Source of the DNA: Papiliotrema nemorosa
Taxonomy: Eukaryota; Basidiomycota; Tremellomycetes; Tremellales; Rhynchogastremaceae
Length of the DNA stretch: 64,000 nucleotides
Reading direction: 5' to 3'
Assembly (NCBI GenBank): GCA_032158125.1
Contig: JASKOT010000009.1
Span: 496,001 to 560,000, forward strand
Shown here: in pieces, positions 21,915 through 34,942 of the stretch
Layout of the letters: each line of letters opens with the position of its first letter
Position numbering within the stretch: the first letter of the stretch is position 1
The notes under the pieces: model-generated
Told to the model about the DNA's origin: nothing
The model's input: only the letters and a program-made list of their open reading frames with translations
Databases searched by the model: none
Position numbers and translations under genes: made by a program

Positions 21915-23178
21915 GCTGTATCTATATGCTGCAAGAGACGATAATCACGATAATAACGATGCATGGCCTGCTGCAAAGGGAACAATGCCACGAGGCAGTT
22001 CCATTCCCTGAGCAAACGCCGATCGATCGAGCGTGGGGCGGGGGGGGGGTACATGATGTCAGTGGGTTTGGTAGGGTAAGGTTATCAGTTTCATTTTCAT
22101 GGCTCACGTGTCGGACACCCAAAAGAACTACTCTCTCATCTCATGGCATGCGCAGCGACAAGGGCCCAGAAGGCATTTATGCCGAGGTTATTTGCAGAGT
22201 CGGCATGCCATGGAATTTGACAGTCCCTGTTCTGGCCCCTGCTCTGCCCGTCTATGGAGACGCAGTGGAAATTTGACCTTGCAACCTCGTGGAGTCTGCA
22301 TCCGGTGCTTGTGCTGTGGCGCTCCCGGTGAATGGAGGCAGAGTCGTGATGACTGGGTAGAAAAGCTACCATTTATTTCATCTGGTACAGCCACGGCTCA
22401 TCCTTGCCATGGTCATTGGAGTGCGGGAATGTGCAAGACAAGGACGGGAATCAACAAGGTGTCATTGGGGGTAAATGCTACGCTCCATATGCCCTGTTCT
22501 AGGCGCAATCAGTCCAGTGACTAACTCGTTAGCATGGAAGCAAAAGGAGGGGGGGAATACCCCGATGGAGTCATGGCCATCGCTGAAAAGTTGCCACTTT
22601 GAGTAAATTCGGGAGCGATTCCAGTGGACCGGTCTATGGCAAAGAGGTCTTGTCTACTCGTGCTCTGTTTGACTCTACATCTTTGACAAGATACATCCGT
22701 GAGACTGCTCGACCTTGACAGACGTACCACGGAAGCCGAATTCGACAGTTGAAGACAGCCTGACACGGAGAAGAGAGAGACAGCCATCTTGTTCGGCGGC
22801 TTGTGAAGTGACTCGAGAAAAGTCCTCTGTTCTCCCGCAGCGGAAGACATAATCGGGTTCAGTGGAAGACCCCTAACTCCACTGTCATCTCTACCTCGAC
22901 ACTCGGAACCCACCTTCATCGTTTCCAAGCGGGACTTCTTTCCATTGAATATCACAAAAGATCGACAAACCTACTCGGACCGTTGTTGAGGAACCCTCGG
23001 CGCAAAGTCTGGCGAAAGAGCAGCATCGGTGCCTGCTCGCGATCCATCCCCGTTTTCTCACCATCGCCACTTGTCACCCCACCACCCATTACCACACACC
23101 AGGGTGACTACCACCTTTGCACCTCGAACCATTCTACCCATTCTTCACACGACATAGACGTCTGAGTCTCTGCATACC
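21915..23178. other. Long upstream gap of the Bwc1 gene, about 1.26 kb
   Basis: No gene that I can support, although several frames are open on both strands (the longest, minus strand 22521-22955, has no recognisable domain). It holds a CACGTG at 22105-22110 and a run of ten G at 22040-22049. The last 150 bases are C/A-rich and look like a 5' leader. Long promoters and leaders are common for fungal regulators, so this is probably Bwc1 control DNA. Confidence 0.4.
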
Positions 23179-26100
23179 ATGTCGTATCCTCAAAGACCAC
23201 CCTCGGCGTCCAACGATCCGACCAATCCCAGCACTCACTCCAATAACGCGACATCTTCTCAGCAACAGACCCACCACCCATCCACTTCCTCTCAACATAG
23301 CATCAATCAACCTTCTTCCCAAGGTCAAGCGCAATCTCCAATAGATTGGAGCAATTTTATGAACTTTTCCACACCCCCAGTGCACAACGCTGGACCTCTT
23401 GGAAATGGGATGAGGAGTAATAGCGGGAGTAGTGGACCCTCCCAGCAACAAAACGCATATGGCATGTCGCATCAAGAATCACGCGGGGATATGGGTATGG
23501 GAGGAAACAACAATAATAATGGAGCTGGAGGCGTGGAGGATGAGACGTACCAGGCTTTTGCACAGGGAATAGCAATGTCCCGACCTTCCCCTTCACAGAT
23601 TAGTTTCCGACAACCACTAGCCCACCGCCAATCTTCCTCGCATCTCCATTCTCAACAGCAATCCCAGTCACAGCCAAACCAGGCGTACACTCAACCATCA
23701 CCGCTCCAACATAATCTATCATTAGCGCCAAACAACTCGCAAGCGGGTCCTTCTCGGTCACCTGGAAAGGGGAAATCGCCTGCCGATCAGAACGCTCCAC
23801 AATCTCAATCCGAACAGCAACAGCAGGATAACACGGGTTTGACATTGGACGCAGATGCTTTTACTAGGGATATCCGGTTCCAGGTCCCTCAGTTCTTATC
23901 CAACCAGGTTGGTGGAGCGCCCACATTCCCACCGGGCGGAGAAGCTTGGTCGGGGTTCGGTGCCAACATGTTCTCGAATGATGGGAGTGGGACCCAGCAG
24001 CTTACGCCTGGATCGATGTTCAACAATGCCTTTGGCCTGACATCCGATGGGTCATCATCTTTCGGCAACAACGATCAGAACGCTCTGAATGGGTTCATGG
24101 GCGATGACGCTTGGACAGGATGGGACAAGGATGATGGCTCGAATGGAATGTCGCAAAACGTCCCTACCACGTTTTACGTCAACCCCAACCCAAGTCCGAG
24201 CATACTGTCAAACCGACAACAGCAACAGCATGTGCCACAGCCGCAGCAACAATCGATGCAGCCACCCACACAGCAGATGCAGCAATCCTCCTTCCAGCAA
24301 CCATCGCGTAGCAACGCTACCTCACGCCAGAATATGGGTAATCTTCAGGTCAATACCTCTCAGCAATCACATCCGAACGGCGGCATCCCCGTCTCACCCC
24401 ACACCTCTACCGCGCATCCCTCAGCAAGCCCTAGAGTGGGTAACAATTCGCTCAAGCGGTCGGCGGCTTCGATGGTCTCGCCCCATTCCTCTACGTCTTC
24501 TTCTATGCCTACCTCCGCCATCTTCCCACAACAGACAAATAAAGGCCAAACAACATCCGGGTCGACGTCGTATTATGTCCCCACCGTCACCGCACCTACA
24601 GCTGCCACTCAGACGGCCTCCACAATTAATATTGCCAGCTCCTCCACCCAGCCGTACGCTCCTCCCCCAAACACTGCTGCTCTGCTTTCCGGCCCCGCTC
24701 TGCCAAACATAGTAGGTCCATCGTTGAGCGATGGTCCAGGACTATACTCTACTACCGGATTCGATATGGTCGGGGTACTAGGTCGAGTGGCAGCCAGAAA
24801 AGATCCCAAAACTGTTCTTGGACCGGTTGATCTGTCTTGCAGCTTCATCGTCGTCGTATGTCAGAAGAGTTCCGCTGGGATCAGGTACTGATTAACCAGG
24901 ATATCAGACGATACGACTCGCCGATCGTCTACGCCAGTCCTACTTTCGAGGCTTTGACAGGTTACGATTTGCCTCAAATCCTCGGTCGGAACTGCCGATT
25001 CTTGCAGAGTAAGTCGCTGCTCTCATTTATCTGTGTCTGAGACTCATGTTTAGGTCCCGAGGGCGAGGTTGTCAAAGGATCCAAGCGAAAGTATACTGAT
25101 AACGTCGCCGTCGCGCATTTGAAGCGAATGCTCAACGCCGGTAAAGAGTGTCAAGCCTCTTTGATCAATTACAGAAGAGGAGGTATACCTTTCATCAACC
25201 TTGTCACGGTCGTACCGATTCCGTGGGATGGCACAGATATCGTCTATCATGTAGGATTCCAGGTCGATTTGGTCGAACAGCCAAACGCCATCCTGCGTAA
25301 CATGCGCGATGGGACGTATCAAGTCAACTACACTGTCGGCAACCCACCTCCACCTGTCTTGCGCCCACCTGTCAATCAAAGTGGCCTGGGCCTCAGTCAA
25401 GAGGTTCTCGATATTCTTGGACCGAGGATCAACACTCCCGGCTTTGGCCAGGGTGAGGAGGGTGGCAAGATGGAATGGCTAAAAATGGTGCTGGAGAATG
25501 CCGATGGTGAGTTAATCTACACACATCGCATGCTCCTCGCTTATTCTTAGACTTCGTGCACGTCCTTTCACTGAAAGGGTTATTCCAATACGTCTCCCCG
25601 GGCGTTCGCAGAGTCCTCGAATACGAGCCGGAAGACCTGCTCAACAAGAACATTTCTGACATTTGCCATCCATCCGATATCGTCCCACTCATGCGAGAGT
25701 TGAAAGACTCGACGCACGCTCCCGCCGATGGCAACACGGCCCGCAAAGTTCACCTAGTCTTCCGAATTCGTCGCAAGTCGTCTGGATACATTTGGATCGA
25801 ATGTACCGGCCGCTTGCACGTCGAAGCGGGTAAAGGCCGAAAAGCAGTCATCCTGTCTGGTCGAGCGATCAGCGTACCAACACTGCCTTGGAGTCACATT
25901 TCGCAGAATGGAGGTTTGAGCGAGACCGAAGCCTGGATGAAAGTGTCATTTGAAGGACTCATCCTGCATTCGACCTCGGGTATCAACGATTTGATCGGAT
26001 TGTCAACCGAAGGTGTAGTGGGAGAGAGCATTTTTTCGCTATTACCAAACGACGGTTCTTCTTCAAGCACATCAGCATCCATTGCTCACCTCGCGTCCTC

Positions 26101-26692
26101 GTTACGGGCCGCAGCTAGTCCGTCCACAAGGACAGCCACGACTTTCCGACATCAGCTGTACCATCACAAACGAAAGACCGCTGTAGACGTCGTCTCAGTC
26201 ATTTACCCCTCCAAATCTAGCGAGATTCGATCATCGTCAGCCGATTCGGATGGTGGATCCCCAGCTTCCGACACGTCACGACCTACATCCTCGTCCAGCT
26301 TCTCCCTAAATGGTCAACGGCCCACGTCCCTTGTCGTCCAGATCAAGCTTGCGCACTCTACCACACCCTCTCGCCCCATCGTCCATTCAGGTTTGAGCAA
26401 CGTTTTTGAGGAGCTGGAAACTACACGAGGGACATCGTGGCAGTATGAACTTCACCAGCTTCGTTTGCTCAACCGACGGATCAAGGATGATATCGCAGCC
26501 GCCAAAGCCAAAGGTGCCAAACCTGGTAAATCGAAAAAGAGAAAAGATGAATCGGGTACCGGAGGTACAACGGGCGGATCCATGGGTCCACCACCTCAGC
26601 CCATTCCTGAACAATACAATGCGGCACCAAGACACCAGTTAGCCCCTGGCTTTGGACTCGTCGCACCTGGAAAGAGTCCGTTCTACCAATAA
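23179..26692 (+). CDS. BWC1: White Collar 1-type blue-light receptor, zinc-finger-less
   Basis: Flavin-based photoreceptor that, with a Bwc2-like partner, activates light-responsive genes in the nucleus. Exons 23179-24855, 24900-25008, 25054-25506 and 25551-26692 join in frame (3381 nt, 1126 aa). Residues 1-550 are Gln/Ser/Asn/Pro-rich and probably disordered (activation domain). The LOV domain follows ([16 protein letters not shown], then GRNCRFLQ; the flavin-adduct Cys is codon 24993-24995). Then comes a PAS domain ([20 protein letters not shown]) and a third, weaker PAS-like region ([19 protein letters not shown]). A basic stretch near the end ([11 protein letters not shown]) could be a nuclear signal. 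No GATA-type Cys4 zinc finger is present before the stop, which matches basidiomycete White Collar 1 proteins; DNA binding is left to Bwc2. Confidence 0.9.
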
Positions 26693-27102
26693 AAAAAGTA
26701 ATGTCGAGTCATACTCGACAAGAAAACCCACAACAATGACAGAACCGACACGAAACGAGAGCTTTGAAAAGATCGATCTCGCCGTGATTCACAACATTAC
26801 ACTTCATGTACTCGTAAGCGGGCGAGGAGCTCTTTGGAGAATGAAGGAGGAAGGGAAATCAGGTTGTGACCTCGAGCACATCAGAGTCGAAAAGCATCCC
26901 TCATTGTACAAAAATATAGGTCTCGCGACGCAGCGTTATTTCATGTATTGATAGTGTCAACTCCTGACTGTCGTTCGGTGCATACAGTGCGCATGATGCA
27001 TACAACAAGAATCTATCTGGGTGCGCGCAGACAATCCATCGGTGGTATTGTGCATCTTCCTATCCTCTACCCATACCCGGTAGAATGCTCGTACTGTATG
27101 GA
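26693..27102. other. Convergent 3' gap
   Basis: About 410 bp between the stop of the photoreceptor gene and the stop of the GAS2-domain gene. AT content rises just after 26692. No supported coding sequence; it should hold both 3' UTRs and polyadenylation signals. Confidence 0.4.
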
Positions 27103-30100
27103 TCAAGAAGTATCTTTGGTAGGGCTCACGTCGGCCATTACATTTCCACTAGGACTTTTCCCCAAAATGGATCTTCTCCCTAGCCCCAATGTCTCCTTTT
27201 CTCGTTGTCTGACAGGCGGCGATTCGCTTGCTTTGCGCATAAAATGCAAAGGGACCAAAGGGCTAGTCGGAGTCGCTGAACCTGCCGGACTGGCCGTATT
27301 TTGTGCAGGGGTGACAGTCGAGAAGGCGTGATGAGCGTTGGGAGTAGCCCTTGCCGGTGTCAAGAGGTCTCGAGACCCGTTTCTTGAGCTACCATCCGCG
27401 GCTGCAGGGACCAACTTCGTCGACGAACTGGGCAAGGCATGTGTTCGAGGTCGAAGAGGGGTAAAGAGTAAAGCAGAAGTGATAGGAACCGGAGTGGAAG
27501 ATCCGATTTCTATTCCTATCCTGGCCGGACCGCTAGACGTAGGATCCCAACCGACCAACGAATCCGCAAAGTGATCCATCAAGAATCTACCTTTAAGCCC
27601 TGCCGGTCGCCCGCTTATAGTGTGGAACTCACTTTGAAAGCTCGACCCAACCACCTCCCACTCTGACCATGACTGTTTTGGACCTCAGGATCCTACAAAA
27701 ACACAGTCTGGCACGACCTTCTGCACCTATCCAATACTTCCCGCTTTGATCTTTCCATTCTTCCGTGTCCAATCCAACAGGTCTGATCGGCACGTCCACC
27801 TAGATAATTAGTTTACCACTCCGATGCTCTTTAAAAAAAAGGAGACCCACCTTGAGCTTGTTGACAATCTTACCTACCGCCATATCGAGCCTACTCTTTG
27901 GATCCGCCACATACGCCTTGTGCGGTCCAGTAAGACTACTCGACAAGGAACCAAGAGACGGTCGACTGCTCATTCTAGGTCTTGGAGCCGTATGGAACGC
28001 CGCCTTGCTTGTGGGTGTCAGGCCTGTCTTTGAGTTCGAAAGTGAGGATCGGGCCGGACGAGGGATAGAAGAAACACCAGTTCGAGGGCTAGGCGCAGTA
28101 GGCGTCGCAAACGGTCTAGCTGGGCCCATCGAAGTTTTTCGTAACCGTGGAAGGCCGCTCTTCATGCTCTCAATTCGCATTCGAGTAGGCGTATCTGAGG
28201 CGGCTCGATTTCTGGGCTCGGGCGCAAGTTGAGGAGGTTGTCCACTTGGACCGGAGGCGTTTCGCATTCCGGCACGAGATAGAGCTTGTCGATGGAAAGT
28301 GGTGGATCTCGAAGCGATCGAGGAAACCTCAGAGACGGTATCGATACTTCGCACCGAAGCAGTGTCGGGATGAAGGGTTTCCTCAACTAGACCGTCCAAT
28401 TCCGCCCAAGACGTATCGGTTTTTTTCACTTCCGCGACGACCCTCGGGTCATCGGACGCTGCCTCTGCGACGAGGCGCAACTTTTCCAAGACGGATTGCG
28501 CAAGCTGTCGTTGGGATCTGAGCGCATCTTCCTGATCGTTGTGATAGGAATCGACAAGGTCTAGAAGTCGGCTGAATGCCTCGTCGCAAGCCTTAACGGC
28601 TTGACTGATAGCTACAAGCTTGTCGAGACGAGGCAGTTCTGCATGCGCAGCCGAGAGTGACGTATCTAGGGCGACTAGTCTTTCGTTTTCGTCGGCTGCG
28701 ACATCCCGGCTCTCTTGGAGAAAGCGCAGACCGTCTAGAATGGCTCGCAGTTCTTCCTGGATGCGCCGAGCTATAGGAGACGTTGGAATTTGCTGTGAAA
28801 TAGCGGATTTGTGCAAAGAAGGGGCACCGAATAGTACAGATGGGAGATCGAGGCTGGATAGTCTAGCACTGAGCGAGTCTGCCGTCACTTCAGCGTCGTT
28901 GGTGATAGAGACGTGTTTTGACACCACCTCGCTCACTACACCGAAGACATCAGTCGTTCGGGGCTTTCCATTGGAGATAGCCGACGGTGACACTGTGTGC
29001 GAGACCCTCTCCTGGAGAGACCGAGTGAGGCGCCCCCGGATATCCTCATTCACCACGGTCAATGCTGTCGCCCGTTGCTGAAGTTCCGCAGTCCTCTGGA
29101 TGACAGTTCTCAGCGCTTCAATTTCGCGCGTCAGCTTGTCTTTGTCGCAATCGTCGACCTGATCGAACCGTTTCAAGACTGCCTCGTGACTCCCTGTAAG
29201 GGTCGCAAGATCCACCTTTTGGTCGCCCACCGTCCACGATGTTTCGAAAGCATCGACGTCCTTTTTTACGGTAGCTAAATCGACCGCGTCTCGCTCTTTT
29301 GCGAACACCGCATCAAATCGTTGCAAATCATCTTCGAACTTGGCCATGGTCGTCTCAAATTGGTCCAGCGAGACTTCTGCCTGCCTACATATGTCGACCA
29401 GCCTCCGCCGCCATAGGTCGGAGACAATGGTGCTCGCAGCCTCTTTCAGGGAAGCAAGATGGCTCTTGACACGCCCTGCAGTTTCGTTGACTCGTTTCCT
29501 TGTCTTTTCATCGGCAAGCTCAGCTTCCGCGTCGGGACGACCGCCTCGCTGACCAAGAAGCATACCGCTGTGTCCAGGCGGGTTGGCTATTGGAGGGGGA
29601 GTCGCTGGTGGCGTAAACGGAGGTGCGGAGGTCGAGCTGTTTGGTGGCAACAAAGGCTGCAAGGGGTGTCCGCCACCAGGTATGCCTTCAGAATGGGAGG
29701 GAGAAGCGGATGAAACCCTTGAGGCGGAGACAAACGGGATTTTCGCCGGAATACCAGCGAGCCATTGCTCCGTCTCTGCAACTAATGAAGAGGTTGCCGC
29801 GGTAAGCTCGTCCGGCACACGGAGCGGCAAGTCTTCCTCGTTTTGAGCATCCCGTAGACTTTGAACGGACTGCTGTGCATCGCGTATCCGACCCAATAGC
29901 TGATCCGCTCCAAGTTCGACATTCTGCACGGCTGTTTGTTGATCGGCAATGGTCTGAAACAGCTCTAGAGCCCTCTCCAGGTCCAGTAGATCGCTGCGAA
30001 TGGCGCTGCTCTCCTTCTCCAAGTGATCGGTGGCAGCTGGAAGAACCCGACCCTGCTCTTTGAGCAGATTATACACGACTTTGATACGAATCACGAGGTC

Positions 30101-32162
30101 CCTGCTGTGCGACTCCCGGACGATCCGCGTTCGTCCAGAAAGAGATTTGATCGCTGTCAGATTTATGGCATCGTCCTCGTTCCAGTTGATAGCTGACCGT
30201 ATATGGTCTATCTCTCCGGACAAGCTCTTTGATGTCGACAATATCGAGGCCACTGCTGAGACCAGAGCGAGATCGTTCTCAGCAAGGCTGATCACACTGC
30301 GAGCTTTGTCGACCAGATTTGCCGTTGCGTCCGACACGAGGTTTGCCTGGTCGAGTGAGTCAGTCAAAAAGCCATTATTGTCCATGTCTGGCAAGAATTT
30401 TGGCATGTTCCGGATGTGCTTCCGGAACTGTATCATCTTGACAGTGATGCGTTGGTTCGTTTCGAGCGATTGAGACAATAGCGATTTCGCTCGTGATATT
30501 CCTTGGGTCACGAGACCTTCCCATCCGTTTTGGAGATCCGCATCTTCTAGCTTGTCCCATGTAGGAGGCTTCTGTTCCTCCTCACTGTATTTGAGCAGAT
30601 TGATCTCGGCCGTCAAATGTCTATTCAACGTCTCCAGCTGAACCCGCATTTCAGCTATCGTTGCCGAGGATTGAGCCAATTGGAGATACCACTCGATATC
30701 TTGACCGCATTGTATCAGAGCCACGTCTGCCTCCTCTCTGCGTTTCTGGAGCACCGATATAAGCTGCCGAGTATGCTCATCATACGCCGGAAAGGCGGAA
30801 TGAGAAGGTCGAGGGAATGTAGGGCCTATACTCGGCGGTAGTAGAGCGCGCCCCTCGTCCAAACCTCTCGATAGGTCTATTTGCGTGGTTGGACTCGCAG
30901 GAGCGTTGATGGTAGAGCTGAGTTGATCCGTCAGCGTCACGGCGGCCTCTAGGGCCTTTGTAGATGCTAGGTAGTGAGCGTCGGCCCTGAGCGTCAGCGG
31001 ATTTCCATGCCTGATGAACATACTGCCTCCATTGCTCCTCAAGCTCCTTGCACCAAGATATCCTCTTCTTCAACTCTTTCGCCTCGTTCTCGAGGTCATC
31101 CTGTATATCCAGCAGTTCATCAGGCACAGCTCCCCCTTCGCTGCCAGTCTCTGGGCCATCGACACCGCCAAGATTCCTAAGAGGTATGGCAAGATCTATC
31201 ATCTTGTCTAATAATTTACCGGACCGAGCGAGAGTAGTGGAAGTCAGATTCTTCTGCCGAATCTCCAAAGTGACGATACTGGAATGCAAGAGCGGTAAAT
31301 GCAAAGTTCGCTTGGGACTGTTGACAAAGCTCGATATTGAAGAGACTGAATCTCGTTTTGTTTTCGACATCACGGATCTTTTTGCGGGAGAGTGCGAGGA
31401 ATCAGAGATGTCCGATAATGCGCTTGATACGGAAGACGAGGAAGGGAGGGCGGATGACCGTTGTGTAGGCGTTTGCGTCTCGTCCTTCTCTAGAGTCGCA
31501 GCTCTCCACGTCTCCGACGCAGGAGCGACCCATCTCCCTCGGTCTCTGGCGATAGAGTCGATCTCGGCTCGGACCCTTGACGTTTCCATCATGATCTGCC
31601 ATCGCAGCTGATCCCATTCCAGACGTATGGAAATGAGCTCCAGAAGGTCTGCGCGGTGTCGTAACAATTTCATGAGCCGGTCCACAATTACAATCAGCTC
31701 CAGGGTAATTAATACGAGATGTGTCGATGACGGAGTGAGGGGTAACAGTGTCGCCGCTAAAATCAGCATAGGACACCGGATGGTATCGTACCTCGTGTCT
31801 TCTGTTTCATCCTGGACAAATCTCCTCCGTCAAATGCCAGGATCTCTTCCTCCAGCGAAATCCTTTCTGCCTGCCATGATTTGATCTTTTCAACAGTGGG
31901 GAGCTTCCAATTGCCTTCCGCGGGGTTGGCTGCATACTGAGGCGCTGGACTGTCGTCTACTCCGATAGGTGCGGACAATGCTGGGTGAACGAATGGGTAG
32001 ATGGGAGGGATTTCTTCCAGTAGCTGGCCGCGTAAGCTATCACCCATGTCAATGTCAATTACGCACCTTGAGCTTGCCCTCGAACCATCTCCGCTTTTCC
32101 AAGAAGGCTTTCAGCTCCAAGGCATCTTCTGGCGACAGATCGCGAAGATCATCCTCATTCAT
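27103..32162 (-). CDS. Large GAS2-domain microtubule-associated protein (Kar9/spectraplakin-like)
   Basis: About 1,600 residues from six exons, starting MNEDDLRDLSPEDALELKAF at 32162. The main exon (about 31000-27840) is long and uninterrupted. The N-terminal 1,100 residues are mostly alpha-helical with heptad-like and spectrin-repeat-like stretches, reminiscent of the fungal Kar9 helical region. A Ser/Pro/Arg-rich linker follows and contains an SSIP (SxIP) motif (codons 28061-28072) of the type bound by EB1/Bim1. The GAS2 (GAR) domain comes next: YVADPKSRLDMAVGKIVNKL, then WKDQSGKYWIG, LCFCRILRSKTVMVRVGGGW and VELSKGRFLMDHFADS, assembled across two introns. The C-terminal 150 residues are Ser/Thr/Pro-rich. 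GAS2 domains bind microtubules, so a role in microtubule anchoring or spindle orientation is likely. The GAS2 call is firm; the Kar9 relation is inference. Confidence 0.8.
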
Positions 32163-32423
32163 GATGGGTTGCTACCAGGGCGAGGGTGGGAGAGCAAGCA
32201 GGGTATACTGCCGTGAACTTTCTCATCCACAGCACATCAGGTGGATAACTGATTTATTGTTGCTATCGTCAATGTTATTGTCGTTGTTGTTGGTCTGGTC
32301 GAGATCACAATATGGGTGAAACGCGTCGAGGAGAGGGGGAGGGGAATGGATTGATTTTCGGATCCGAGGGAGTTCAGTTTACGTAATTTTCGGATCCGGC
32401 CGAGAGGGCGAAGGGGTTGAACC

Positions 32424-34729
32424 ATGCCGGGTGCTTCGTGTCGCCTTTTGTCTCGACTGGAGCTGGACCTCTGTCACTCTTTCATCGACCTTGTCAATGG
32501 GGAATCTCTCTCCTCCGAGGTCATGATGAAACCCACGAGTCTCTCGACATTGTCTCGACGAGAGGTGATCCGCCTGCGAGCGCCTCTACGCCAGACACAC
32601 CGTTGCATCGCCTCGTATGCCCATGCCGGGCCATCCCGACTGCCGTTCGTGGATCCGGCATCGCTGTATACCTCTCGCAAGGGAAAAGAGAGGCAGCGTG
32701 ATATTGGTCTCCCCAGCAGCATCATTCATATCCCTCGACACTGTCCCACGCGCCTCAGTTGTACCCGAGCCGCACATTCACCATTCGGCGAGTCATCCAA
32801 ACGAGCCTTTCACACGACCGCTCGGAGGGATGCAATTCCGCTTATTCCCGCGACTATAGGTATATTAAAGGTGAATTATCCGCATGCTATTTTGCCTTGT
32901 CGCTTACGTGCAGTCAACCTCAGTCCTAACGGCCGTGACCGCTATCTCCCGAATCCTAATCTCCTTTTTCCCCATAGGCACACTGGCCACGTTTAAGTTT
33001 GCCAGAAAGGTCAATTGGGTGTCGGAAAACGCTAGACGCCCGGAAGGATGCGACGAGTCGGAAGAGTTCCACAAGATGTGGTGTCAGGATGAAAAAGGTC
33101 GTAGGGTATCGATAAAGGAAGCTCGAGAGATCCTTGCAGCTGGAAGTGCGGTACCTGATGGAGGATTACTCGGTCCCGATGGAAGGATAACCTATGCCAT
33201 ACCGATGCCACCGAGTAGATGGGGTACGGCGGCAGAGCTCGAAAATCCGCTATTGATGGCTCGACAGACGGAGAACGGTAAAGATAGGACCAAACAGGTT
33301 GTCCGGTACATTCATCACACTCGATTCTTCATGCCAGAGCTACCACCTGCCGCCGTTCCGTATTATGAACGACTAGCGCCTGAAGAGCGCTCTCGAGTGG
33401 ATGCGTTGCGAAAATACTGGATCAGCGTCAAGATGTTCAAAGACTCTCTGAGGACTTCTCGTTGGATCATGGCGACCTTGTTTTTCCTGCCGTTCATCAT
33501 GGTCGCGGGGGTGTATGTTTGCGGGTTGGAAAGAGTTCCCTTGACAGGGCGATGGCGGATTATCTTACTCACACCGGAAGAGGAGGACACAATATCGTCG
33601 AGTTTGGCAGGGGCCAATTGGTATCGCAGTGTCATCAATCTCCTCACCACCGAAGAAAGACCTGCCCCACCGATCGTACCATACGAAGACTGGCGCTGGC
33701 GATGGGTGGAAGGGGTCTTGCGAAGATTGGAAAACGGCGCATTAGCGGAATGTCACGGTCGACCTCCACCTTATGGTCTAGTGGTACCGGTTCCTCCAGC
33801 TCAACAACTGCTCAAACCTCGACCGCGAGTGTCGTCAATGTTGCATTCGGTGTTACCAGGTGGAGAGCCCGCTTCGGGCAGAGAGCATCTCGACATCGGC
33901 CCACCGTACAGTCTGATGATCATGGAAAAAGAAGAACGAAATGCCTTTTCGTATGGGTTCGGTGGAAAAGGCGCCGGAGGAGTGGTCGTCTACACCGGAT
34001 TACTGGATAGCATCTTACGTGAGGGTGCGCCGATAGACTCCCCTCTTCCACCCTCGAAGGGTTTCTTCGGAAGTCTGTTCTCTTCCGAGCCACCACGCAG
34101 AGCACTGCCTATTCCGACCGAAACACAAACGCTGCATCTCGCTTGTGTTCTAGCGCACGAAATGGGACATTTGCTCTTGTCGCATCACCTCGAGACGCTA
34201 TCTCAGCAGCAAGTGCTATGGCCTAGTATACTAGGACTGACCATGGACCTCGCCCGTGCTTTCATCTGGCCTTTCACGTGAGCGACCTAGTGTATACCGC
34301 TTGAATTGCACTGACCTACAGCTTCATACTGGGTCCAACGGTGAATGACGCTTTGGCCAACATGGGGCGGACGAGCACAGAAGAGATGTCGGAGCGATAT
34401 GGTCAGGTTGGTTTCCAATGGAAGCACGAATACGAAGCGGATTTGGCGGGTCTAAGGTGAGTCGACAGCATGTCGTGTTTCCTTCTGACAACCGCAGGAT
34501 ACTGGCTCTAGCTGGTTTCGACCCCAATGCAGCAATTGAGCATTTCTCGCAATCGGTCGCAGATCTGGACGAGATTAGACCGGTAGAGGATGGTGACGGT
34601 ACCTTGACTGGGCGTATGTTCAAGTTGTGGACCTGGGCGACTCACCCTACCCCAGAGCAGAGAAACGAGGCGATTAGGGAAGAGATGAAGAGGTGGAGCA
34701 ATGTCGAGGGAAAAGACCAAGTCAAATGA
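32424..34729 (+). CDS. Mitochondrial M48 metallopeptidase (OMA1-like)
   Basis: Zinc endopeptidase predicted in the mitochondrial inner membrane; OMA1 family members cut inner-membrane proteins under stress. Exons 32424-32870, 32914-34277, 34322-34456 and about 34498-34729 give about 725 aa. The first 150 residues are rich in Arg/Ser/Leu with almost no acidic residues, fitting a mitochondrial presequence. One hydrophobic segment (ISRILISFFPIGTLATFKFA) follows, and a stronger one (WIMATLFFLPFIMVAGVYV) lies further in. The peptidase core has the zinc motif HEMGH (VLAHEMGHLLLSHHLE) and the third-ligand motif HEYEADLAGLR, split from the rest by an intron after LAGLR. It is longer than yeast Oma1 because of the region between the membrane segment and the core. 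The start lies 261 bp from the divergent GAS2-domain gene. Confidence 0.82.
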
Positions 34730-34942
34730 CGACGGAATGGGATAGCACGTGTTTACGGATGTAGAATGGCGGAATGTTGTACTTGGGCGGTTGCTAGTTG
34801 TATCTCCTCTTCATGCACGTCTACCTCTCTCTCACCTCCAACGATGCGTTGCTTTCAGAGTGGTGGTGTATGTGGTGGCGATGACCGAAGCGGCTGACTC
34901 AACTCGCCGATCATCTCTCACTCTACATTTGGTATCACCAAC

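Noticed and set aside
22040..22049. Run of ten G as a G-quadruplex candidate
   Set aside because: Only one long run; four separate G-tracts needed for an intramolecular quadruplex are not present nearby.
22521..22955. 144-residue minus-strand open frame upstream of the photoreceptor gene
   Set aside because: No known domain, no splice partner, and composition resembles shadow frames; treated as non-coding control DNA.
29340..29846. Plus-strand frames across the GAS2-domain gene
   Set aside because: Opposite-strand shadows of the main exon; Arg/Trp-rich nonsense composition.
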